Shown here: positions 1 through 5,355 of the stretch, piece after piece
Layout of the letters: each line of letters starts with the position of its first letter
Numbering within the stretch: the stretch's first letter is position 1
Origin: Arthrobacter sp.
GTDB lineage: Bacteria > Actinomycetota > Actinomycetes > Actinomycetales > Micrococcaceae
DNA length: 5,355 nt
Assembly (NCBI GenBank): GCA_018260285.1
Contig: JAGLBH010000116.1
Location: 1 to 5,355, forward strand
Reading direction: 5' to 3'
Position numbers and translations under genes: made by a program
Notes under the pieces: generated by a model
Told to the model about the DNA's origin: nothing
What the model saw: only the letters and a program-made list of their open reading frames with translations
Databases searched by the model: none

Positions 1-577
1 CATCGACACGAAGGCGCCGCACCGGCTCGCGGACGGCCAGTACGCGGCCCGGCGCGCTGCGACGGAGCAGGCGGCGGAGCTTCTCGGGGTGTCCTCGCTC
101 CGAGAGCTCCTGGGCGCTCAGCCCACAGCCGAGGAGGCGTCTGCCGCGCTGGCCCGCTGGGACGCGCTCGCGCTCACCGAGGACGCCCTCGGCACGGACC
201 CCGCCGTGCTCCGGCGCAGGCTGAGGCACTGCGTCACGGAGATGGCCCGGGTTCAGCAGATGCAGGACCTCATGACGGCCGGCGAGGTGGACTGGGAGGC
301 CGCCGGCAGGCTCATCAGCCAGACGCATGCCTCGCTCCGGGACGACTTCGAGGTGACCGTGCCCGAGCTGGATACGGCCGCCGAGACGGCTGAGGCCGCC
401 GGGGCCCTGGGCGCGCGAATGGTCGGGGGCGGCTTCGGCGGGTCCGTCATGGCGCTGGTCCGCGCGGAGTGCGTGGAGGAGGTGGCGGAGGCCGTGGCCC
501 GCTCGTTCGCCTCGAAGGGGTTCAATGCCCCCGAGTTCCTCCTCGCCGTCCCCTCGGAGAAGGGCCGGGCGGTCTGA
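1..577 (+). CDS. galK: Galactokinase, C-terminal half (5' end outside window)
   Basis: Galactokinase phosphorylates alpha-D-galactose with ATP to galactose 1-phosphate, the entry kinase of the cytoplasmic Leloir pathway. The reading frame is open from base 2 to a TGA at 575-577, giving 191 residues. The full family protein is about 380-400 residues, so roughly half is visible. A GTG at base 89 is internal, not the start: the frame upstream of it reads IDTKAPHRLADGQYAARRAA, typical galactokinase sequence. Further family signatures are a THASLRDDFEVTVPELD segment (about 329-379) and the glycine-rich GHMP-kinase motif 3, ARMVGGGFGGS (413-445). Two positions differ from the usual pattern: Val (422-424) where Thr or Ser normally stands in M-T-G-G-G-F-G-G, and Met (242-244) where T-E-N is normal. 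The substrate-binding N-terminal motif and catalytic Asp/Arg lie outside the window. It converges on the minus-strand permease gene. Confidence 0.93.
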   Translation, partial: IDTKAPHRLADGQYAARRAATEQAAELLGVSSLRELLGAQPTAEEASAALARWDALALTEDALGTDPAVLRRRLRHCVTEMARVQQMQDLMTAGEVDWEAAGRLISQTHASLRDDFEVTVPELDTAAETAEAAGALGARMVGGGFGGSVMALVRAECVEEVAEAVARSFASKGFNAPEFLLAVPSEKGRAV

Positions 578-614
578 GACTGCGGGAGGCCACGGCCCCA
601 GGCGTCCAGGAGGG

Positions 615-1394
615 CTAGAGCGCTCCCCGCACGTACTGGGCCGACAGGTTGATGATGAGACCGGTCACGACGACGATCATGACGACCCGCACGAAGCCCG
701 ACCCGCGGTTCAGGGCCGTCCTCGCGCCGAGGGCGGCCCCGGTCATATTCCCCGCTGCGAGGGTCAGGCCGATCCCCCAGTGGACATAGCCGCTCGGGAT
801 GAAGAAGGCGAGTGCCGCGACGTTCGTGCACCAGTTGAGGATCTTCGCGCGGGCGCTCGCGTTGAGGAACGAGTATCCGAGCCAGCCCACGAGGCCCATG
901 ACGAAGAACGACCCCGTGCCCGGGCCCAGAACCCCGTCGTAGAACCCCACGCCTGCAGACAAGAGGACGCCCCGGCTGAGGTGTGCCCGCCCGGAGTGCT
1001 TGAGCAGCTCGGTTGTCCCGAGGGACGGCTTGACGATCGTGATGAGGAGAACGATCGTGAGCGCCGCGATGATGACGGGCGTGAACACCTGCTTGGGCAG
1101 CTGAGCGGCCACGAGGGCGCCTCCCAGGGATCCGGCGAGGGCCGCGATGCCCATGGGGATGATCTGCCGGGGCTCAGGCCGGATGCGCCGCGCATAGGCC
1201 AGGGCGCTGACCGTCGTCCCGAAGACGCTGCCGAGCTTGTTCGTCGCCACCGCCTGGATCGCAGAGAGGCCAGGGACGGAGAGAACGATCGGGAGCTGGA
1301 TGAGACCGCCCCCGCCGACGACGGCGTCCACCCAGCCCGCGGCCATCCCGCCGGCGAAGATCGCAAGGAGCAGCCACGGGCTGAGGTCCCCCAT
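615..1394 (-). CDS. TSUP-family (TauE/SafE, YfcA-like) membrane permease
   Basis: This is a 259-residue polytopic membrane protein of the sulfite exporter TauE/SafE (TSUP, formerly DUF81) family, closest in feel to YfcA. Members export or import small sulfur-containing or organic anions across the cytoplasmic membrane; the substrate here cannot be read from sequence. Two similar halves are visible. The N-terminal half has VVGGGGLIQLP (25-35) and ATNKLGSVFGT (50-60). The C-terminal half has GFYDGVLGPGTGSFF (150-164) and AKILNWCTNVAALAFF (183-198). Hydrophobic stretches near 7-28, 40-65, 78-98, 104-121, 140-175, 187-222 and 234-252 suggest about eight membrane spans, the usual number. The ATG at 1392-1394 lies 5 bp after the proS stop codon and has no clear Shine-Dalgarno of its own, so translation is probably coupled to proS. 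Length is normal and the family call is firm; the transported compound is unknown. Confidence 0.9.
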   Translation of the reverse strand: MGDLSPWLLLAIFAGGMAAGWVDAVVGGGGLIQLPIVLSVPGLSAIQAVATNKLGSVFGTTVSALAYARRIRPEPRQIIPMGIAALAGSLGGALVAAQLPKQVFTPVIIAALTIVLLITIVKPSLGTTELLKHSGRAHLSRGVLLSAGVGFYDGVLGPGTGSFFVMGLVGWLGYSFLNASARAKILNWCTNVAALAFFIPSGYVHWGIGLTLAAGNMTGAALGARTALNRGSGFVRVVMIVVVTGLIINLSAQYVRGAL

Positions 1395-1399
1395 GGGGA

Positions 1400-3202
1400 T
1401 CAGGCGCTGGCGAGGAGGGCGCGCACGGCGCCCTCGACCTCGTCGAGCTGAACCTCGGTGCGCTCGCCGCTGCGGCGGTCCTTGACCTCCACGCGGCCCT
1501 CGCCGAAGGAGCGGCCGACGACGACGATGACCGGCATGCCGAGCAGCTCGGCGTCGCCGAACTTCACGCCCGGGGAGACCTTGGGCCGGTCGTCGAGGAG
1601 GACGGTCAGCCCGGCCTTCTCGAGCTCGTCGGCGAGCGTCGCGGCACCCTCAAGGATCTCGGCCTGCTTGCCCGCGGCCACGATGTGCACCTGGGCCGGG
1701 GCGAGGTGAGCGGGCCAGATGAGACCCTTCTCGTCGTGGCTCTGCTCGGCGATGGCCGCGAGCGCGCGGGTCACGCCGATGCCGTAGGAGCCCATCGTCA
1801 CGGTGACGAGCTTGCCGTTCTCGTCGAGGACCTTGAGGCCCAGGGACTCCGCGTACTTCGTGCCGAGCTGGAAGATGTGGCCCATCTCCATGCCGCGCGC
1901 GATCTCGAGGGGACCGGAGCCGTCCGGGGCTGGATCGCCCGCAAGGACCTGGGCGCACTCGACGAAGCCGTCAGCGGCGAAGTCGCGCCCGGCGACGAGG
2001 CCGATGACGTGCTTGTTCTTGGCGTTGGCGCCCGTCACCCAGACGGTGCCCTCCACGACGCGCGGGTCGAGGAAGTACGGCAGGCCCGTGGAGCCCTTCT
2101 CGCCGAGCACGGGGGCGTCCAGGCTCTCGCCCGGGCCGATGTAGCCCTTGACGAGTCCGGGGTGCTTCTTGAGGTCGTCCTCGGTGGCCGGCTCGACGTC
2201 CGGCTCCCCGCCGATCCCCAGGGCCGCGCCGATGTTCGCCTCGACGCGCTTGAGGTCCACCTCGCGGTTGCCCGGCAGGCCGACGACGACGATGCGCCGC
2301 TCGCCGTCCGCGCCCGTCACGGCGAGGACCACGTTCTTCAGGGTGTCGGCGGCGGTCCACTCGCGCGCCTGCTGCGGGTAGTCGGCGTTGACGAAGTCCA
2401 CGAGCGCGGTGATCGTCGTGGAGTCGGGGGTGTCCACGACGGCGGCCGGCGGCGCGTTCGTGTAGTCCAGCGGCTCGGGCACCACGGTGGAGACGGCCTC
2501 GACGTTGGCCGCGTACCCGCCGGGCGAGCGGACGAAGGTGTCCTCCCCCGCCTCGGAGGGGTGGAGGAACTCCTCGGACTTCGAGCCGCCCATCGCGCCT
2601 GCCGTGGCGAACACGGGGAGGACCTCGAGGCCGAGGCGCTCGAAGATCTTGATGTAGGCCTCGCGGTGAGCCGCATAGGCGGCGTCGAGCCCCTCGGCGC
2701 TGATGTCGAAGGAGTAGGAGTCCTTCATCGTGAACTCGCGGCCCCGGAGGAGCCCAGCACGGGGGCGAGCCTCATCGCGGTACTTCGTCTGGATCTGGTA
2801 CAGGTAGACCGGCAGATCCTTGTAGGAGCTGTAGAGGTCCTTGACGAGGAGTGTGAACATCTCCTCGTGGGTGGGGGCCAGCAGGTAGTCCGCCCCCTTG
2901 CGATCCTGGAGGCGGAAGAGGTTGTCCCCGTACTCCTCCCAGCGGCCCGTGGCCTCGTAGGGCTCGCGCGGCAGCAGGGCCGGGAAGTGCACCTCCTGGG
3001 CGCCGATCTCGTTCATGCCCTCGCGGACGATCTCCTCGATCTTCCGCAGCACGGACAGGCCGAGCGGCAGCCACGAGTACACACCGGGGGCAGCACGGCG
3101 GATGTACCCCGCGCGCACGAGGAGCTTGTGGCTCATCACCTCGGCGTCCACGGGGTCCTCGCGCAGAGTGCGCAGGAACAGATGGGACATCTTCACGACC
3201 AC
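1400..3202 (-). CDS. proS: Proline--tRNA ligase (bacterial type, with INS editing domain)
   Basis: This cytoplasmic class II aminoacyl-tRNA synthetase attaches proline to tRNA-Pro. At 600 residues it has the normal length for the bacterial form. Motif 1 spans about residues 40-78 and contains HFPALLP. The substrate-pocket T-H-E lies at 111-113. Motif 2 comprises YRDEARPR (141-148) and [12 protein letters not shown] (154-165), and motif 3 is GSYGIGVTR (471-479, ending in the ATP-binding Arg). Residues about 235-415 form the inserted editing (INS) domain that clears mischarged Ala-tRNA-Pro; Lys289 in DTLKN aligns by eye with the functional Lys279 of E. coli. Residues about 505-600 are the anticodon-binding domain. 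I chose GTG at 3200-3202 because AAAAAGG lies 7 nt upstream and because Arthrobacter-like homologues, as I remember them, start M-V-x-(K/R)[11 protein letters not shown] at 3188-3190 (Met5) is the alternative. A promoter may lie in the upstream gap, and the permease gene follows at 5 bp. Confidence 0.97.
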   Translation of the reverse strand: MVVKMSHLFLRTLREDPVDAEVMSHKLLVRAGYIRRAAPGVYSWLPLGLSVLRKIEEIVREGMNEIGAQEVHFPALLPREPYEATGRWEEYGDNLFRLQDRKGADYLLAPTHEEMFTLLVKDLYSSYKDLPVYLYQIQTKYRDEARPRAGLLRGREFTMKDSYSFDISAEGLDAAYAAHREAYIKIFERLGLEVLPVFATAGAMGGSKSEEFLHPSEAGEDTFVRSPGGYAANVEAVSTVVPEPLDYTNAPPAAVVDTPDSTTITALVDFVNADYPQQAREWTAADTLKNVVLAVTGADGERRIVVVGLPGNREVDLKRVEANIGAALGIGGEPDVEPATEDDLKKHPGLVKGYIGPGESLDAPVLGEKGSTGLPYFLDPRVVEGTVWVTGANAKNKHVIGLVAGRDFAADGFVECAQVLAGDPAPDGSGPLEIARGMEMGHIFQLGTKYAESLGLKVLDENGKLVTVTMGSYGIGVTRALAAIAEQSHDEKGLIWPAHLAPAQVHIVAAGKQAEILEGAATLADELEKAGLTVLLDDRPKVSPGVKFGDAELLGMPVIVVVGRSFGEGRVEVKDRRSGERTEVQLDEVEGAVRALLASA

Positions 3203-3209
3203 GGGGAAA

Positions 3210-3216
3210 CCTTTTT
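3210..3216 (-). promoter_or_regulatory. Shine-Dalgarno site of proS
   Basis: The minus strand reads AAAAAGG here, 7 nt before the GTG at 3200-3202 and 19 nt before the alternative ATG at 3188-3190. The spacing favours the GTG as the proS start. The match to the anti-Shine-Dalgarno is only partial (AAGG), but the A-rich run stands out in this GC-rich sequence. Confidence 0.55.
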
Positions 3217-3262
3217 CTCACGGGAAATCTGGGATGGACCGCTGCACGGGACAGCTCTACTC

Positions 3263-3271
3263 AAGATAGCA
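3263..3271 (-). promoter_or_regulatory. Candidate extended -10 promoter for proS
   Basis: In the 92-bp gap between the acetyltransferase and proS, the minus strand reads TGCTATCTT: an extended -10 TGn followed by TATCTT, a 4/6 match to TATAAT. No good -35 hexamer sits 16-18 bp upstream, where the sequence is GC-rich (around 3286-3294). That is tolerable for an extended -10 promoter. Transcription would start near 3256 and leave a leader of about 54 nt before the GTG. This is inferred from pattern only. If real, it gives proS and the permease gene expression independent of ispG. Confidence 0.35.
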
Positions 3272-3294
3272 AACAGGCGGAAATCACCGGCCGG

Positions 3295-4173
3295 TCAGAG
3301 CATGACGGTGGCGTACGTCCCCACCTGCTGGAACCCGGCGCGCGCGTAGGCCGCCAGCGCCGGGTAGTTGTACCCGTTGACGTAGAGGGAGACCGTGCGG
3401 CTGCGCTCCAGACCGGCGGCTGCGAGGGACCTCATGTACCCGGCTGCGAGCCCGCGCCCCCGGAGATCGGGGTTGAGCCAGACCCCCTGGATCGCCGCCG
3501 TCTCCTCCGACACCGAGGAGAACTCGGCTTTGAAGAGGACGACGCCGTCCGCCACGTGGGAGTAGGAGTCCCCCGCCGTGACGAGCTGCTTCACGCGGGC
3601 CCGGTAGGCCTCGGCGTCCGGAACGTACGGGCGGCCGCGGCGCTGGCTGGGCTCCACCGGCGAGAAGCCGACTTCCTCCGTGAACATGGCCACGCACGCG
3701 GGGAACAGCAGCTCCCAGTCACGGGAGGGGGTGCGGGTCAGGGGCAGCGGCTCCGGGGCGAAGGGCGTGTGCTCCGCGAAGCGCTGCGCGTCCATCGCCA
3801 GGAGCGGCTGGTGCGGCCGCGTCTCGTGGGCGGTGATCCCCCGCCGCGCGAACTCCGCCCAGACGGCCTTGACCGGACCCGCGGGCCCGTAGACGGAGGC
3901 CGGCTGGTGGGAGCGCTCGTCGTAGAGCCGGTCCACGAGCTGCGCGGCTGCCCCCGGGCAGCGGTCCCAGGAGCCGTGGGGCACCAGGTTGACGCCCATG
4001 TAGGCCACGCCGGTCAGCCCGGGCTCGAACAGCCCGTAGAACCGCCCGTTCATGCGGGAGCGGCCCGCGTGCCCCACCACGGTCAGGCGCTCCCGGAGAA
4101 ACGCGGCCCCGATGGGGTCCCCCGCGAGGTACTCGGAGAGCGCCTGGGTGTCAGAGCGGTCCAGCTCCCGCAC
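3295..4173 (-). CDS. DUF4081 domain-containing GNAT acetyltransferase (Rv2867c-like)
   Basis: This is a 292-residue predicted cytoplasmic acetyltransferase with two parts. The N-terminal region (about 5-115) resembles the actinobacterial DUF4081 domain. The C-terminal GNAT domain (about 145-290) has acetyl-CoA-binding motif A at GVWLNPDLRGRGLAAGYM (230-247; R238, G239, G241, A243 fit R-G-x-G-x-A). It ends with the motif B region VNGYNYPALAAYARAGFQQVG (265-285; N269, Y276, G280, F281). The acceptor substrate is unknown. From memory, the family resembles M. tuberculosis Rv2867c, which likewise lies directly downstream of ispG (gcpE, Rv2868c) and has similar length. The start is GTG at 4171-4173, 47 bp after the ispG stop, with no visible Shine-Dalgarno. 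The frame stays open upstream into ispG, but I found no ATG, GTG or TTG in the part I read (to about 4320), so a non-standard upstream start cannot be excluded. Probably co-transcribed with ispG. Confidence 0.87.
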   Translation of the reverse strand: MRELDRSDTQALSEYLAGDPIGAAFLRERLTVVGHAGRSRMNGRFYGLFEPGLTGVAYMGVNLVPHGSWDRCPGAAAQLVDRLYDERSHQPASVYGPAGPVKAVWAEFARRGITAHETRPHQPLLAMDAQRFAEHTPFAPEPLPLTRTPSRDWELLFPACVAMFTEEVGFSPVEPSQRRGRPYVPDAEAYRARVKQLVTAGDSYSHVADGVVLFKAEFSSVSEETAAIQGVWLNPDLRGRGLAAGYMRSLAAAGLERSRTVSLYVNGYNYPALAAYARAGFQQVGTYATVML

Positions 4174-4220
4174 GTCCGCAGGGGGACGAAGGAGAGCTGG
4201 ACCGCGACGGAAGAGGGCGA

Positions 4221-5354
4221 TCAGCTGACCGAGACGCTCGGGGCGCCTTCGGGGGCGTCCTCGCCCATCTCCTCTGCGAGGCGCATGGCCTCCTCGATGA
4301 GGGTCTCCACGATCTGGTCCTCGGGCACGGTCTTGATGACCTCGCCCTTGACGAAGATCTGGCCCTTGCCATTGCCGGAGGCGACGCCGAGATCCGCCTC
4401 GCGGGCCTCACCCGGCCCGTTGACGACGCAGCCCATGACGGCCACGCGGAGGGGCACCTCCATGCCCTCGAGCCCGGCGGTGACCTGCTCAGCGAGCGTG
4501 TACACGTCCACCTGGGCGCGACCGCAGGAGGGGCAGGAGACGATCTCGAGCTTGCGCTCGCGGAGGTTGAGCGACTGCAGGATCTGCAGTCCCACCTTGA
4601 CCTCCTCTGCGGGAGGGGCGGAGAGGGACACGCGGATCGTGTCGCCGATGCCCTGGGAGAGGAGGGCGCCGAAGGCCGTCGCGGACTTGATGGTGCCCTG
4701 GAACGCCGGGCCGGCCTCCGTCACGCCGAGGTGGAGGGGCCAGTCGCCGCGCTCTGCGAGGAGCTCGTAGGCGCGGACCATGACCACCGGGTCGTTGTGC
4801 TTGACGGAGATCTTGAAGTCGTGGAAGTCGTGCTCCTCGAAGAGGGAGGCCTCCCACACGGCGGACTCCACAAGGGCCTCCGGCGTGGCCTTGCCGTACT
4901 TGTCCATGATCCGCTTGTCGAGGGAGCCCGCGTTGACGCCGATGCGGATCGAGACGCCCGCGTCCTTGGCCTCTTTGGCGATCTGGGCCACCTGGTCGTC
5001 GAACTTGCGGATGTTGCCCGGGTTCACGCGCACGGCGGCACAGCCGGCGTCGATCGCGGCGAAGACGTACTTCGGCTGGAAGTGGATGTCCGCGATGACG
5101 GGGATCTGGGACTTCTTCGCGATGATCGGCAGAGCGTCCGCGTCGTCCTGCGACGGGCAGGCCACGCGCACGATGTCGCAGCCGGAGGCCGTGAGCTCGG
5201 CGATCTGCTGGAGGGTCGCGTTGATGTCCGTCGTCGGGGTCGTCGTCATGGACTGGACGCTGACCTGGGACTCGCTGCCCACGCCCACGCTGCCCACCTT
5301 GATCTGGCGGGTCTTGCGCCGGGGCGCGAGAACGGGGGGCGGAGCAGCGGGCAT
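4221..5354 (-). CDS. ispG: 4-hydroxy-3-methylbut-2-enyl diphosphate synthase (true start may lie beyond window)
   Basis: IspG (GcpE) reduces 2-C-methyl-D-erythritol 2,4-cyclodiphosphate to HMBPP, the penultimate step of the MEP isoprenoid pathway, in the cytoplasm. It uses a [4Fe-4S] cluster and electrons from ferredoxin or flavodoxin. The 377 visible residues hold the N-terminal TIM barrel (about 15-265; [12 protein letters not shown] near 33-44, [19 protein letters not shown] near 88-105, VRVNPGNI 108-115) and the C-terminal cluster domain. Cluster ligands are intact: C274 and C277 in [10 protein letters not shown]309 in [10 protein letters not shown], and E316. Their spacing equals that of A. 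aeolicus C265/C268/C300/E307. This is the two-domain bacterial form without the plant-type insertion. The in-window ATG (5352-5354) lies one base from the edge, so no ribosome-binding site can be seen. Related actinobacterial proteins, as I recall, begin several residues earlier, so this Met may be internal. The acetyltransferase gene follows after 47 bp. Confidence 0.96.
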   Translation of the reverse strand: MPAAPPPVLAPRRKTRQIKVGSVGVGSESQVSVQSMTTTPTTDINATLQQIAELTASGCDIVRVACPSQDDADALPIIAKKSQIPVIADIHFQPKYVFAAIDAGCAAVRVNPGNIRKFDDQVAQIAKEAKDAGVSIRIGVNAGSLDKRIMDKYGKATPEALVESAVWEASLFEEHDFHDFKISVKHNDPVVMVRAYELLAERGDWPLHLGVTEAGPAFQGTIKSATAFGALLSQGIGDTIRVSLSAPPAEEVKVGLQILQSLNLRERKLEIVSCPSCGRAQVDVYTLAEQVTAGLEGMEVPLRVAVMGCVVNGPGEAREADLGVASGNGKGQIFVKGEVIKTVPEDQIVETLIEEAMRLAEEMGEDAPEGAPSVSVS

Positions 5355-5355
5355 G

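Noticed and set aside
472..600. Idea that galK is a pseudogene because of its odd residues
   Set aside because: The visible frame is uninterrupted, ends normally at 577 and keeps the glycine-rich motif and the conserved SLRDDFE segment. Two substitutions are not enough to call it broken.
578..614. Possible bidirectional terminator between the convergent galK and permease genes
   Set aside because: Only a weak 5-bp hairpin can be drawn (586-599, one G-U pair on the minus strand, a mismatch on the plus strand), with no T-tract. Termination probably happens somewhere near here, but the sequence does not show a convincing terminator.
253..831. A 192-codon minus-strand open frame crossing the galK end and the permease 3' end
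   Set aside because: It is antisense to galK and out of frame with the permease. It is a GC-driven shadow with no homologous features.
525..1451. A 308-codon plus-strand open frame opposite the permease
   Set aside because: Its translation is Arg/Asp/Glu/Pro-rich with no domain. The opposite strand encodes a clear TSUP membrane protein with family motifs.
1685..3349. A 554-codon open frame on the plus strand, antisense to proS
   Set aside because: It is a shadow of the GC-rich proS codon pattern. The translation is low-complexity (rich in Val, Gly, Arg, Asp, Leu), has no recognisable domain and covers an unambiguous proS.
4233..4259. Inverted repeat GACGC...GCGTC near the end of ispG as a terminator or attenuator
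   Set aside because: It is a short 5-bp stem with a 17-base loop inside the coding sequence, without a T-tract. This is expected by chance at this GC content.
3556..4770. A 404-codon plus-strand open frame opposite the acetyltransferase and ispG
   Set aside because: It spans two well-supported minus-strand genes, has compositionally biased translation and no family motif, and changes character between the two genes as a shadow would.

Overview
The window is GC-rich, densely coding chromosomal DNA from an actinobacterium. The protein sequences look most like Micrococcales, probably Micrococcaceae (Arthrobacter/Micrococcus/Kocuria-like). I base this on remembered family resemblance: the ProRS N-terminus, the IspG C-terminus ending in a Val-Ser repeat, and an ispG-DUF4081 acetyltransferase pair also found in Mycobacterium. 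No database search was run.

Layout: the plus strand carries only the 3' half of a galactokinase gene (galK, 1-577), cut by the left edge. Everything else is on the minus strand. In transcription order, from right to left, these are ispG (4221-5354, start possibly beyond the right edge), a DUF4081/GNAT acetyltransferase (3295-4173), proS (1400-3202) and a TSUP-family membrane permease (615-1394). galK and the permease gene converge across a 37-bp gap. The 92-bp gap upstream of proS holds a plausible extended -10 promoter and a Shine-Dalgarno site. ispG to the acetyltransferase (47 bp) and proS to the permease (5 bp) look like co-transcribed pairs. No stretch longer than about 100 bp lacks a gene.

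Function: the genes are mainly housekeeping. IspG catalyses the penultimate step of the MEP isoprenoid pathway, ProS charges tRNA-Pro, and GalK belongs to the Leloir pathway. The two less-characterised members are the acetyltransferase next to ispG and the TSUP exporter behind proS. I saw no mobile element, CRISPR array, RNA gene or defence/toxin system, and no convincing previously undescribed system. The points worth a second look are small: unusual residues in GalK, the start of the acetyltransferase, the conserved ispG-acetyltransferase linkage and the permease placement.
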